Source: Lepisosteus oculatus
Lineage: Eukaryota > Chordata > Actinopteri > Semionotiformes > Lepisosteidae
Assembly (NCBI RefSeq): GCF_040954835.1
Contig: NC_090703.1
Location: 22,209,444-22,273,443, forward strand
DNA: 64,000 nucleotides
Reading direction: 5' to 3'
The notes under the pieces were generated by a model that did not search any database, was not told the origin of the DNA, and was given only the letters and a program-made list of their open reading frames with translations. The position numbers were made by a program, and so were the translations under genes. This document shows positions 12,813 to 24,186 of this stretch, piece after piece; the first letter of the stretch is position 1, and every line of letters starts with the position of its first letter.

Positions 12813-13337
12813 TTGGGCCGTGCATGTAGGCAGCCTACAATCGTCTGGGAGTTGAGATACTACACTACCATGTTTACGACAGAAGCTATGGGTGACAGAC
12901 AGGGAGCTCAGCAGCTTCCTCTGGGTCTAGCCTGGTTTCTGGAGAAGGGGAAGCAGACCTGGAGGGACAGAATTCTTTTCAGGTCCTCGTCGAGTCTGTG
13001 GAGTAATTTGGGAATCTCACAACAGCAGGGATTGGTGGATTGTCAATGGAATAATAGGAGACGCTCTTGTGACAGGTTGGTATGGGCCTGTCTGAAGTTT
13101 TCATGGAGACATGTTAATCTTCTTGCCGAAAAGAGTGATTTCTATAGCCCACAAAAATGTGATCCAGAACATTTCTGGGGTTTGGATTATATGATCTTGA
13201 GAAAAGTGCAAGCAAATTGGTTATATAACTTTGCAGCCAGTGTTGTGTTCTTCAGGCAAGCATACCATTTTCTGTGGCATTCACTATTTGGTAAAATTCT
13301 TAATTTGGAGCTTAACACCAGTCTTGGTTCATTTTAG
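12813..13337 (+). other. Unclassified open frame of 174 codons without a recognised product
   Basis: This is the longest open frame outside the two homeobox genes, but it opens with TTG rather than ATG. The first in-frame ATG, at 12870, leaves about 155 codons. The translation is rich in Trp, Leu and Arg, with no domain, signal peptide or repeat that I recognise. There is no nearby TATA box, splice signal or codon pattern to support it. It could be a relic of a mobile element, because the block around it is repeat-dense, or chance. Confidence 0.15.
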
Positions 13338-13746
13338 TTGGACAGAAAAGAGCATGTAGATCACAAATATTATTATTATTATTATATTATACATTCTGTT
13401 ATGTTCCTCTTTTTTGAAAGATGTAAATTGTTCTATAGTATTTTTTACCATGCTTACGAGCTCAAGTGGTTGATTGAGCTCTCCCTTTCACGCCGAGACA
13501 GAGATTTGTAAGGACATTCTCTTCTCAGTACCAACTCAGCCCCTGTTCCACAAGCCAAGAACACTAATAGTGGTCTTGCCTGTCCCACATGTCAGTTGAA
13601 CATGTTGAAGCGGTGCTCTCTGATGATATCTTTGCCAGTATAGTCATTCCTGCAGAAGGTGTCTATGCATTTACTGTTCATTGGGTGGGCTTTATTTGAT
13701 CAACTGAAATAAGGACATTTTCCCTTTGGGCAAATGAGAAAGAAAG

Positions 13747-14298
13747 TGTCACGATCGTAAACCCCTCCTCTTAAGGATGCTCCAGCCCTACCTTGTTTTC
13801 ATTCATCTCCAGCACTTGTCTCCAGTTCCAGCCCCTGTGTTATATAAACCAGACATTCCTGCCTATCAGCTTTGGACAAAGCTCAGCTTTGGAACATGGA
13901 TGCCTGGAAGCCCGCCTACCCGCAAGTCCAGGAGCGGCTCGACGGCATAGGCTTCACTACAGCGTCCTGACCATCTGGGTCCAGGATCAGGGAGCGCCTG
14001 GTCCCGTCACCCCCTTTTTTTCCCCAGACCCTCAACCGGATCCCGCTCCAGTTTTTAATTCTTCTGTGTGTCTGTCAGGATGGATTACCCGGCTTTGGAC
14101 TTTCACTTCAATCTTGGATTTGCATCGGACTCCCTTGGACTGTTCTCCTCGGCCACACCTCCCCTGAACACTAGCGCATCATGGACACGCCCCCCCCATT
14201 TTCCTTCCAGCCCCTAGCATGCCTCTTTCCTCGTGTATTCCTCACTTCCTTCCGGATCGTGTTGTCTGCATAGGGCCCTGAAAGAACTGCTCGTGACA
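13747..14298 (+). mobile_element. Solo LTR of a retrotransposon, copy 1
   Basis: This 552-bp segment starts TGTCACGATCG and ends CTCGTGACA, with the TG..CA ends of a long terminal repeat, and is flanked by a perfect 5-bp duplication GAAAG (13742..13746 and 14299..14303). It contains TATATAAA at 13841..13848. It shares ordered blocks with 18540..18986, such as CAACCGGATCCCGCTCC (copy 2: CCACCGGATCCCGCTCC) and ATGGACACGCCCCC. No gag or pol follows, so it is a solo LTR left by LTR-LTR recombination. A 5-bp duplication is typical of Ty3/gypsy-type integration. Confidence 0.8.
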
Positions 14299-14303
14299 GA
14301 AAG

Positions 14304-14836
14304 TCTCTGGCTTTGCTTGACAGGCTTCATCAAGTGCTCAGACAGTGTACTTCCACACAGGCAAGGAGATTGTTGATGGCAGAACTGAGTGTTCTGACTC
14401 AGTTCTCCTTCCAGAAGTCTTATGACACAGACTAAAACGTGCAGATCCTTGTCAAGCTCAGACGACAGAGATTTAAAGATCATTACTGTAGTTTGTTTAA
14501 TGGGTTTCTCTGGGACAAACAGACTTGCTGTTCCTTACCTGTGAACAGTGATGGGCAACTCACACCATGCAGTCACATTACTCTTTGTACCCAGAAAGAG
14601 TTCCTTTCATTGAACTAAAAACATTTATTTTTTAATGAATATCCCAGCCCAAATTAGATTGTCCTGTTCTATATTTTTTTAACAAAAGAAGCTAATTAGG
14701 TTAGGAAATGTCTTTAGAGCATTAAGTCTTTAACTTTTTAGAGTTAATCTACTTACATCAACCAAGATTCTGAAAGCAAAATTGTCACTTTTAATTTCTA
14801 GAATTATTGTTAGCATTGGCCTTGTTAATAGTTACA
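14304..14836. other. Intergenic DNA between solo LTR 1 and an interspersed repeat
   Basis: Nothing is recognised here beyond short overlapping open frames. The piece at 14550..14640 could be old repeat sequence, but no boundaries are visible. Confidence 0.4.
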
Positions 14837-14952
14837 TCCAGGTGGGGGCTACCCATTGGTGGTGGTGGAGGGAAGTCCCCATTACCTGTTAAGCGCTTTG
14901 AGTGGAGTGTCCAGAAAAGCTCTATATAAGTGTAAGGATTGTTATTATAACA
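14837..14952 (+). repeat. Interspersed repeat fragment with (ATT)n-type 3' tail
   Basis: A TGGTGGTGGAGG run is followed by AAGTCCCCATTACCTGT, GCGCTTTGAGTGGAGTGT and CTATATAAGTGTAAG, then TTGTTATTATAA. The same sequence appears in reverse complement beside the microsatellite at 19766. I know this as a common fish repeat tail, but I cannot assign it with certainty to a SINE or a LINE family. Confidence 0.6.
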
Positions 14953-15120
14953 ATGGAACAGGGAAGGACCCAGGATTTCTGGGGAAAAACAACTTCAGAA
15001 TGAGATCTAATGGACTAGACTGTGGAGTGTATGTTTAACAGCTAATTGGCCAATCGGGATTTAGAGCTGACCCGAGAAAATTTCTCTAGAGGAGAGGTTT
15101 CTAAATCCCTTTAAAACTGC

Positions 15121-15540
15121 TAAAACTTAAAAGTCTGCGTTGCGATGAGCGTGACCCAGACGGCTAGAGAGTTCAGTTGTTGTAGAAATCCTCTAGGCTG
15201 ATTGTTTATTTTGAATTCCAAACGTTTCTTCTCTTCTAATTCAGTCCTAAATCGTTGTGTTGTTCCGTGCACAAAAAAATAAATCAATCAATCAACCTAA
15301 GGCCCAAAAGCAGATAAATACGGCCAGATTGTTTGGTTGTTGTTTTTTTTGCGCTGTTCCGACAGAGCTAGCCATCTCGGAAATCTCCCGAGAAACCTAC
15401 GTTTACCGACCGGCCTGTCGCCGCTTCCCCTCATCCTTCTCCCCTCGCCTTGTCCTCCCTCCAAGGTGAGACGCAGTTTTGTAAGGGAAGCGACTTGAAC
15501 CAGCCGATGAAAATGAATGACACAGAGAAACCTAGCCAAC
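15121..15540 (+). other. CpG-dense patch with a possible exon donor site
   Basis: CpG density rises sharply here compared with both sides, ending with a pyrimidine-rich stretch and CCAAGGTGAGAC, a good 5' splice-site match (GT at 15466). Overlapping open frames of 70 (+) and 80 (-) codons have no recognised product. This could be the first exon of a non-coding transcript or an unmethylated regulatory element. Nothing else supports a gene. Confidence 0.25.
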
Positions 15541-15759
15541 CGGCTCTTAAAAGGAGATAAAAGGACATCTTATAAATGAAAAGAAACCTTAAATAGATAA
15601 CGTTAATTTATGTGGAATTATAATGGAGAGTTCTATACATCACTGTGGCCACGCATTCCCTAGATGTAGCCAGAGGATTATAAGTGAGTATCATTTCACT
15701 GTTCTCTATACCGTTTCAGGTTACAGGTGTTGGCAGAAACGCGATATGACGTTAAACGC

Positions 15760-15875
15760 GCAGACAACAGAATAGGTGCAGATGGTACCTACTGATCCGT
15801 TCAATCGTCTGGGAGGTGCAGCAGGTCCAACCCAGTCCATTCCAACCGACCACCCTCGCACTGATGGTCTGATTA
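15760..15875 (+). repeat. Dispersed ~100-bp repeat, copy B
   Basis: This is the partner of 6925..7035. It shares TTCAATCG, CTGGGAGGTGCAGCAGGT, CAGTCCATTCCAA and CTCGCACTG (copy A: CTCACACTG) in the same order, with a few small gaps. Both are on the same strand, 8.8 kb apart. Family unknown. Confidence 0.5.
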
Positions 15876-16867
15876 CAAACACATCGGCTCAACATGCCAC
15901 TTGTTTCTTTTTTTCCAAAGTGATAAAATATTACAGTTATTAGAATCTTTTGAATGGTGTTAAATTCTCAGAGGACAGGAAAAATAAAGTGCAGCTTGTG
16001 AATTTCCTCCTGGGTCAGGCCATATTTACCTTGTTGTTAGAGAGCTGCACAGACAAACTCACGGGATAGATAGCTCACTCTAATGTGTGGATGTCCTTCA
16101 GAACGCAGGTGGGGTTCCTGCAGTACAAGATGGTTTACCAGGTTGAGATGTTTGTGATTCCATCTGGGCCTCCAGCCACTGAGGGAAGAGATCTGTGGAG
16201 AACCAAGACGCACTCATCTGTGAATCTTTAAAATCTGCCCTGGGTAAAGACTGCTTTACCCAGTTATTTTGCTGAGGTATTCCCTAATTGTTCTATTATT
16301 AGAGGAATGTGAGCTTATAGCAGTTAATTATTGTGCTTATGAGCTGTGGAGGGAAGAGTTGTATATTTTCTATTTATCTCGTACCCCAAGTATATTTTCT
16401 TTGTGATTGATCTTTCTTGCTTTTGTAGTATGCAATTCTGGGTTGTTTGGTATTGTATATATACAATTAAGGTAAATCTTGTCTGCAAAAATGAATCTTT
16501 ACAACTATACCACATTTAACAGGATTCTTCAGCTAGATCCCAGACTGTCTAAAGTACTTGCATTTCAGTTTCTGCATCAACATTTGTTTTGCCCCTTTCT
16601 TTGAAAAAGTACAAGCTGTCTAGCTAGAAATAGCCTAAAATATTATTGCTTTGCAATAATGAAGTTTACTTTGATAGATATTAAGACGCGTATGGTAACT
16701 GAATATTTTTGCAGGCAGCACAGTGTTTAATAGTGAATGGAAAGATGCCACTGTGCCTTTGATGCTTACAAATATTCTTTCAAATAAAAAGCAGCCAATT
16801 TTAAGGTTATTTTAATATTATTAAATAATAAGTGTTATTTTAGTTAACACATAGATGTGGTATAACC

Positions 16868-16955
16868 TGGACCAATTTTCCCAGAGGCCAATCAACATAC
16901 CAGTATGCGGGAGGAATCACATGCAAATACAAACTCCACACATAAAACACTCCAG
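16868..16955 (-). repeat. V-SINE central-domain fragment
   Basis: Read on the minus strand this matches part of the conserved core seen in the longer V-SINE copies. On the plus strand it shows GACCAATTTTCCCAGAGGCC, AATCAACATACCAGTATG and then an AAACTCCACAC-type end. Only part of the element remains. Confidence 0.5.
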
Positions 16956-18067
16956 CACTACGATTATTAAATATGCTACATGTAAAAATGATATGACTTG
17001 TGACATTTACCTGAAAGTTCAAAAGCCACATGTGATATAGTGCATTCACACACTTTGAAAAGGCTTCACTACTGAAGGGTTTTCTTCCTTGTTTCTACTT
17101 TTCATTAAGAAATGATCCCCTGCTTGTTCCATCACATTCTACATGTTGATGCAGCTCTGAATTTGAACCCATTATTGTGCATTTGTGCTGTGCACCCTAA
17201 TTTTACATAACTAACCCAGGCTTGGTCTGTCCACCATTAGATTGAAAGTGAGCATCCCAAAAATGCAGTCTCATCATCTTGTCTCTCCTTGTCTGTCTTC
17301 AATAGGGTGAATATCTGATGAAATAATAGTCCAGAGTATGATTCTGATGCCAGACTAAGACAGAAAGTCTTCTGTGATCCCTCCTTTGAGAGAAAGAGCA
17401 TTATTGTGTTGAAAGATTAAGATAACCTTTCATGTTGGTACTTCTGTAGCAAAAGGTGCAGTGTATGGTAAACATAACGTCCACTTTCCATTTAAATATG
17501 AGGAATACTAAGTCATGTAAGAAATTAACGTTCCTTCCTTTGTTTGTTTTTTACAGTAAGTACTGATCTCCATCAGACCCATTGTAGTCATATTAAAGAC
17601 AACTGAGTAGATCCACTCTTTGAGATCTAAAAGAGCTCCATAGCTTGGATATCCTAGGGAAAAACATTTTTGCAGCAGAAAACCCTAATTTAGAACAGGA
17701 GATTTCCCTATGCAGGGTTGTATTCAGTTGTTAAGTTGGAACATTGATTTCAACTAAACAATAGCTTTGCCTGTTATGGTGTTACAGTGTGTGGGGTATT
17801 TCCAGCCTTGATGATGTCCGAAGCTGCCAGTTTAAATAAGAATCCAACAGTATTATGATCACAGTCAAGATGGCTAAACACTTCTGCTGAATCCCAGTCA
17901 GGGTTCGTGTTTTAATTAAAGATCTACCTCATGCCAACAATGGCTTTTAAATTATGAAGAGTAATCCTAACCACTATCAATGAATCTGGTCTTTTATGTT
18001 AATTGTGTTTGCCAGAGTCTTCATGTCAGCAGGCCCAGGGTTTGACCTTATCAAAGCTTAATCATTT
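16956..18067. other. CpG-poor intergenic DNA
   Basis: No gene or clear repeat is seen. Open frames are about 60 codons at most, and the composition resembles ordinary ageing intergenic sequence. Confidence 0.4.
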
Positions 18068-18285
18068 GGAACACATAAAGGTTTATCCCATGCTGAAAAG
18101 AGAAGAAAAGAAACACAACATTTTTGGCTGTGGAGCCTTCTTTGGGTGTGACACCAGATGAAGGCTCCACAGCCAAAAATGTTGTGTTTCTTTTCTTCTC
18201 TTTTCAGCATGGAATAAACCTTTACTTGTTCCTTTGCAGCCTACGCATGCTGACGCAGCTCCCTACTTGAACTGCTTAATCACGC
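18068..18285 (+). repeat. Long hairpin (foldback) repeat with 73-bp arms
   Basis: Arms 18077..18140 and 18160..18223 are inverted copies of 64 bp with one mismatch, separated by a 19-nt spacer. Pairing continues with two mismatches to 18068 and 18232. Each arm includes GGCTGTGGAGCCTTC and the GAGAAGAAAAGAAACAC tract. The tail CTTTGCAGCCTA..ATGCTGACGCAGCT matches the short-stem copy at 8043. No transposase or certain target duplication is visible, so MITE-like foldback is a descriptive label. Confidence 0.75.
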
Positions 18286-18305
18286 AGTTTCATCTGGACA
18301 GTGTA

Positions 18306-19053
18306 AGGGGTGGTGCAGAGTTTAGCATTGATGCCTAGAGGTCTGGATTCAATTCCCAGGGTGCTATCTGTGTAGAGTTTGTATGTTCTCCTCATGTACG
18401 ATGGGTTTTCTTCCAGTGCTCCAGTTGCCTCCCACAGTACACGCTGGTACACATGCCCCTGTGTGCTTGTGTCTGTGTGTACTCAATAATAGACTGGCAT
18501 CCCATCCAGGTTGTGTCCTGCTTTGCTCCCATTGCTTGCTGTCACGATTGTAGCCCCTCCCCCTTAAGGGCGCTCTGGCTCTTTCACATTTGAGTTGATT
18601 TTGTGCATCTGCTCCCGATTCCTGCCTCCCTAGTTAAGCTAGACGCTCACTCTGTTCCGGGCTCTGCATTGGTTTTCAGTACCAGCCGATTCCGGGACCT
18701 GGACCACCTGGTCCCATTCCCCCTTTTTTCCCCTTGAGCCTCCACCGGATCCCGCTCCGGTTTATAACTCCAGTTGTCTTCGGCTTGGGTGGACCACCCG
18801 GCTCTGGACATTTGCCTCGTCAAGTATTTCCCTATGGACACTCTTTGGACTGTTTGCCTTGGACCCAGAACACCAGCGCACCATGGACACGCCCCCTGTT
18901 TTCCTTCCAGCCCCCTTGCATGCTTTTTTCCTTGCATTTTCCTCACTCTTCCCCGGATTGTGTCCTGAAAGAACGCTTTTGTTACACTTGCTGGGTTATG
19001 CTCAAGTTCTCCCGTGACCCTGGATTGAATAAACCAGTGGGAAATGGATAGAT
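18306..19053 (+). repeat. V-SINE copy interrupted by a solo LTR
   Basis: A tRNA-related head (GTTTAGCATTGATGCCTAGAG, then ATTCAATTCCCAGGGTG) is followed by the conserved V-SINE core: GTGTAGAGTTTGTATGTTCT and GTGCTCCAGTTGCCTCCCAC. The 3' end resumes after the LTR with TTGCTGGG, CGTGACCCTGGATTGAATAA and GGAAATGGATAG. V-SINEs are tRNA-derived elements of fishes with a conserved central domain (DANA and mermaid are examples). The element predates the LTR insertion. Confidence 0.7.
18540..18986 (+). mobile_element. Solo LTR of a retrotransposon, copy 2, nested in a V-SINE
   Basis: This 447-bp segment starts TGTCACGATTG and ends TTTTGTTACA, flanked by a perfect 5-bp duplication CTTGC (18535..18539 and 18987..18991). 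It is the same family and strand as 13747..14298 but about 105 bp shorter. Because each copy has its own duplication and the 4.2 kb between them holds no gag or pol, they are two independent insertions rather than the ends of one provirus. Confidence 0.82.
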
Positions 19054-19765
19054 CAAGAGTGTAAAGGAAATGCAGTGGACAAATTTATGGCTCCCCATTT
19101 AATACGAATTAAAGTGGATTTTATTCTGTTTTGCTTTTCTGTTGCAAAGTTCTCCAAACTATAACATACCGTATATGAAGTTAAAGCTTGACTTCTTTGA
19201 AGCTCCGTCCACTGTCCCACTGCTGATAACTGAAATTAATTGCTGGGTCCAACTCCTTGTGGTCTACCTGGCACGTTAGCAAATACCAGCCATAGTGCTG
19301 GCTCCACAGTTTGATCAAAGTACAGCCTTTCTCTGCCATCAGCATCACATCCAGAAGTAATTAAGTGGGCACCTCTTTTCAGTAGTGTCTAAAATAGATG
19401 AACACAGAGTAAAAACATGGGCCTGTAATTTAACAGAAGAGCAGTAAAATTGTGCTAAGTACCCTAAGTCCTGAGAAACAGGAATGTAACATTTCTCCCG
19501 AAACTTTTTCAGAATTTCCCAATGCCACCAAAATACTTTAAAATTCTTCATCTTTTCAAACCAAATTCAGAATGGCGGTCTTTGCTGTACTCTGCTCATC
19601 TATGAAATCACTGGAAAAGACGTTTGTGGAAACCTCAAGTGTACCTGATGCTAATTGTCAGGTTTAAACAATATTTTGCCTAATTAGCTTTCTTCTTAAT
19701 GTTACTTTACTCCCCCTCTCTAGTATTTTACAATTGTTATCAACAAGAAAAAGAACAACAACAAA

Positions 19766-19811
<46 letters not shown>
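19766..19811. repeat. (AAT)n microsatellite
   Basis: About fifteen uninterrupted ATA/AAT units. It sits at the 3' end of the minus-strand interspersed repeat that follows, so it most likely grew from that element's tail. It is long enough to be polymorphic. The Ile runs in open frames here come only from this array. Confidence 0.95.
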
Positions 19812-19812
<1 letters not shown>

Positions 19813-20165
19813 ACTTTTTCTGGGCACTCCACTCAAAGAGCTTTACAGGTAATGGGGGCATAATTAGAAGGCCATGTTTGGTAACACCCCTACGGTTTTC
19901 GAGAAACACTCTGGGGTTTTTAATGACCACAGAGTCGAGACCTTGGTTTTACATCTCATTTGAAGAAATTAGCTATTTATACAGTATAGTATCGACATCA
20001 CTACATGGAGAATTGGGACCCACACACATTGCAGGGTGAGCACCCCCTACTGGCCCCACTAACAACTCTTCCAGCAGCAACCTTTGTCTTCCCCAGGAGG
20101 TCTCCCATCAAGGTACTGGGCAGGATCAGTGGGATGCCAGTTGTAGGTTGAAGGGTGGCATAGCT
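19812..20165 (-). repeat. Interspersed repeat, same family as 14837, minus strand
   Basis: On the plus strand the order is ACTCCACTCAAAGAGCTTTA, CAGGTAATGGGGGC, ACCCACACACATTGCAGGGT, CCCCAGGAGGTCTCCCATCA and AGGTACTGGGCAGGATCAGT. The first blocks are the reverse complement of the 14837 copy. This longer copy includes more of the body. No open frame survives. Confidence 0.6.
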
Positions 20166-23100
20166 ACAGGTTCCATCTCAATACATCACAAGATGGTGTT
20201 GTGATTTGAGTGATGGAACCACAGTGCCACAGTGATGACCGGCTCAGTGAGTGGACAGATACGGCTCAGAGAGGTCTGTCTACTCTCCCCTGTACAGTAC
20301 TGTACAGAGCTGATTCGCCTGACCAAAAGACCGAGGAAATTACTGACAATTTCCAAACTGTGGTGACAAATACAGGGAGAAGGAAAGCGGGTCAGGGACT
20401 CAGGTGAAGAAACGTGAAGTTGAAAAACTATTGCAGCACAAACTAGCTTTTGAGTTCCATATAAGATGCACAGCATCAAAACTCTAACGGAGCTACTTTA
20501 ACTGTATTGTTAAGAGACCTCCAAAAATATCAGAACAGATGCCCTCCTAGATCAGACTGGCAATGCACTTCCATACTATGATTACAGTGCACTGGGTACT
20601 AGTGCGCCATTTTCAGTCTGACTAAGCCTGCGTGCTAAATATCCCCGTTCCGTGAACATGCCTCCTCTGTTATAAAGCACAACAGAGGCCTTAAAACTCA
20701 GGAGTCGTCTTCATTCCGTCGCCTTACGCAGATCTTTCTATTAGAGTTGAGGCAAGTCAAAACTATCCAGCCATGTTATTGAAGCCTATATACCCTGGCA
20801 ATACATTACTACATACTAGGAATCAAATAAGCTAGATAGTGCGTTCCTCTCGTTTGTAGTCTTTCTGTTCTTAGGTCCACAATGAAGAGTAATTTACTCT
20901 GATACGCCTCCTAGAGTCATTGGACTTTAAAAGCAATGCAAATGGAGGAAAGGGGTTGTTAAAAAAGTCATTATCCATGGTGAAATTAGTAACACCTAGC
21001 TCAAATTAAAAACATTTTGCATAGAGATAAAAAACGTTTTTCAAACCTGTTGCAGACTCAACCAGGTTCACAGTATACGAGTCCCAGATCTTGCAGTAGG
21101 ATCTCAACGTGTCATGCGGGGTAAACAATACATATGAATGGTTTGATTTCAAAGGCATTTTGAAGAGAAACCTGGAAGTCCACATATCCAGAGCGTTTTC
21201 TCTGGTGTGCCTCTGTTCCACTGACAAACAGAAAGACAACAGCTGTTGGGAACACATGTGAAACGTTAATACGCGTCAATTAACATAATCCAGTTAGATA
21301 CGAGAGTTAAACTGCTGCTATATATCATAGCAATTGACAGTATATGGGGAGAGTCATTATTATGTCTTGAACTGTTGACCAGTTACATGGAAACGGTTGT
21401 AGTTTTTCAAGTAAGCAAATTAGATTGTTTTAATTATGAGTTTTAGTCGGTGGCGTGAGCATCTGTTTCATACTTTCACTTTCCTAATGCGGACGACCTG
21501 CAGGGCTGTTTTACGTCTTTTTTAGGGAAAAGAAAGGAAATGTGTCCATTGAAAGACTTGTAAAAGGATCTCCCTCTGTTAAATTATTTACACAATAGCA
21601 TCTCGTCTTTACAGTGTTGTCGTGATAAAAAATACAAAACGTTACATTGCATTTAAAGGGAAATTAGGGTGTCAGAATGGGCTTTTAAGCGACAGTTAAT
21701 TTCATGGCACTTCATTGCAATTTCACGGCTATTTTTTATTTTGTCTCTAATATAGGTCTACATAAAATAACTGATTCAAATACAGTTAAACGTCAGATGT
21801 TCATATAATGGTGCGAATGTAATAGTTATCAGTAAGTTATTTGGCTCTTCAAATAGGGAGAGATGTTTTGCTCACTATTTTACAAAGATAATTTTTCTGC
21901 AACGAAAAATCTTTGTAGTGTTTTCAAGCAGGGGCAACAACTTATGTGGAAATATTAGTAATAGATACAGTATGTGCAGGGAAAGACAGCTCCTTGTTGA
22001 TGCGAGACTTTCTGTTATTCTGAACATATAAAAGGACTTAAATATGGTTTAAGCACGTTTAGCCATTGCGGGCAAACCCCATCAAGAAGCAAGTCATCTT
22101 TAAAGCTGATGTAATACAATCCTGTCCTTGTGCTTCAATACAAATAACTTGCTTCTCGGCAGATATACCTTTTATGTTGTTTGCGAAGTTGAAGAACGTT
22201 CATGTTTTTTTTAGATTGGCAATAAGACTCAGTGGTTCTTTACGAGGCGTGAGTCCCACGAGCCTCGCGTGTCAGCACGGCAGCTACTGAAAATGGACGG
22301 AAGGACTTCAAATGGCTTCCCTTTTTGTTTGCAAAAACCCTGAAATATTACTTTGAACTAGTAAATTTTATTTTATCAGAAAGTCAAGACATTCCAATAA
22401 AGTGCACATTTAAGAATTCAGCTACGTTTTTTCCCAAATAGTGAAATGACATTAGCACGGACATATTGGATTCCCCCCCTTACTTTCGCCACTATCCCCA
22501 CCTACAGGCATCATGAAGAACTGCAGTATGAGGGTAACGATTTCCGGTATCTTGGCATCGTGTAGAACTGCTCTTCCAGAACAAAACGGAACAAATATTA
22601 ATTTAATATCTTATAATGTTATTTAATTTCCACCGACTCTCTGTTGAAATATCTAATTACCTCTTCACTATTCCTACTGTCACTAGACTGATTGATCGAT
22701 GTTATGTGATGTTTTCTATCAGGAAATGGGTCTTTTTAAAGCGTCAAAACCTGCAGAATTGAATAGAACTGTTTAATTTAAAAGCAGCAAGTCTTTTTCA
22801 ACGATATGGCGAATCGAAACAGATTAGTAACTTTACGTTGTCAGCTAAGCCCAGGTGAGACTGTTTTTTTTTTCAGTTTAAAGTGTGAACTTAAAACTCC
22901 ATTCTTTCTCAGAAAACTTTGGAGATTATGGTGCAATATAATCAATCGATATACTATATCGGTATACTCGATCAGTAAAAGTAACAGCTATACCCAAGTA
23001 ATTGTGTTATTGACGTAAATCAATTTGCAGTTTTATGTTGCAATACAATTAGTAGACTGAAGATCATTTTCAATTCTGAATAATTTTTCATTTACACCAC

Positions 23101-24014
23101 TAGATGGCAATATCACACAGCAGTTTAATGCGAAATTGTGTAGGTAGGGTATATCATTCAGAAGTACAGTATCTTCGGTACCATGATCATCTTCCTCTTT
23201 TTAGTACTTCAGGTTTTTTTATCAACACTCCTAGTGACCATAATAGTATAATTCCCTCTACCAGTAATTATCTGTTAATAAAGAATCTGTAAATCGGTAT
23301 GTTTATGGTTTTAATATCAAACGTTAAAAAAAGATAGAACAAGGGCGTTCTTCAACGTATTCAGCTGACATGACATGCTATGAGTCGAGCTGCAAGCACA
23401 GTCTAATGAAGGTTTTTTTGAAAGACTAGTAATGACCCAGAAACATGGTCTGGACTGCACACTCCGTTTTCCATTACTCTAAACACAGCACAGAATTCGC
23501 ATAAAAACGTACTCATGGAACCCGTCTATTTGTCCTATATAATTCCTAATTTAGTTCAGTTACCCGTTGCCGGATATTTTTTTCCAAAACAGAATACCGG
23601 TTAGGAACGCCATCGTATGGTTTAAAGAGCAGGCGCACCATGTCAGTTGGCTCTGGTGACGATAATTATTTGCGTTCTCGAAATAATACGAAATGACATA
23701 ATACGCGAATTACGAAGTAAAATCTGTGCTGCAATGCCCGACATAAATATCGGCGTCTAGTACGTCAGTCCGGAACAGTGCCGTCCGTTCATGTAGGCTG
23801 GTTTAACATTGTAAAAAATACTGTTGTTCTGAATCAAATTTTTGCAAACGACTACGGTAGAAAATTGAATAGTAATGTTTCTTTCTGAGAAAAGAAAAAG
23901 CAGGCACTTAGGTCGGAAAGTTACAACCAAGGTTGATGACCTTAGGAGTTAGATAATCCTAAAGTCTCTCTTTAAAATGCTTCATTTTGAAGAATTAACG
24001 GAAAACATCGCCGA

Positions 24015-24186
24015 TAATTAAAGGTAATTGACCGTAATAACCGTGTACCAGTACAGAAAAAGGTCCTGATTTATCTAATTAGGCGATGCTTTTGAAACTC
24101 GGTAATTAGTGGAGTAATATATCCCCGCGAAAACATGTCACAGTTCTAATTACCTTTACCTTGCATGCTGTAATTAGGTTTAATTA
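24015..24186. promoter_or_regulatory. Cluster of six TAATTA homeodomain sites, candidate enhancer
   Basis: The palindromic homeodomain core TAATTA occurs at 24015, 24076, 24103, 24147, 24171 and 24181, all within 172 bp. For this base composition I estimate about 0.15 expected. The intervening sequence is not a simple AT repeat and keeps CpGs. Together with the position 7.9 kb upstream of nkx2.1 this suggests a homeodomain-bound enhancer. Which protein binds cannot be told from sequence. Confidence 0.45.

Larger units (their letters stand above)
12200..20580. other. CpG-poor, repeat-dense block inside the intergenic region
   Basis: Between about 12.2 and 20.6 kb CpG is mostly sparse (3 in 300 bp from 16021), and several mobile-element copies occur: two solo LTRs, a V-SINE and a V-SINE fragment, a foldback repeat and two copies of an (AAT)n-tailed repeat. 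The exception is a CpG-dense patch at 15121..15540. No protein-coding gene is recognised. Confidence 0.5.

Noticed and set aside
12813..13337. Novel 174-aa protein gene
   Set aside because: No ATG at the start, no recognised domain, no promoter or splice evidence, and repeat-dense surroundings. Kept only as an unclassified open frame.
13747..18986. One provirus with two LTRs
   Set aside because: Each LTR has its own 5-bp duplication (GAAAG and CTTGC), the second lies inside a V-SINE, and the interval contains no gag or pol.
19664..20039. Open frames with long Ile runs on both strands
   Set aside because: The Ile runs are translations of the (AAT)n microsatellite.
20290..20310. Perfect palindrome CTGTACAGTACTGTACAG as a hormone response element
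   Set aside because: It does not match the steroid receptor half-site consensus, and a single short palindrome is expected occasionally by chance.
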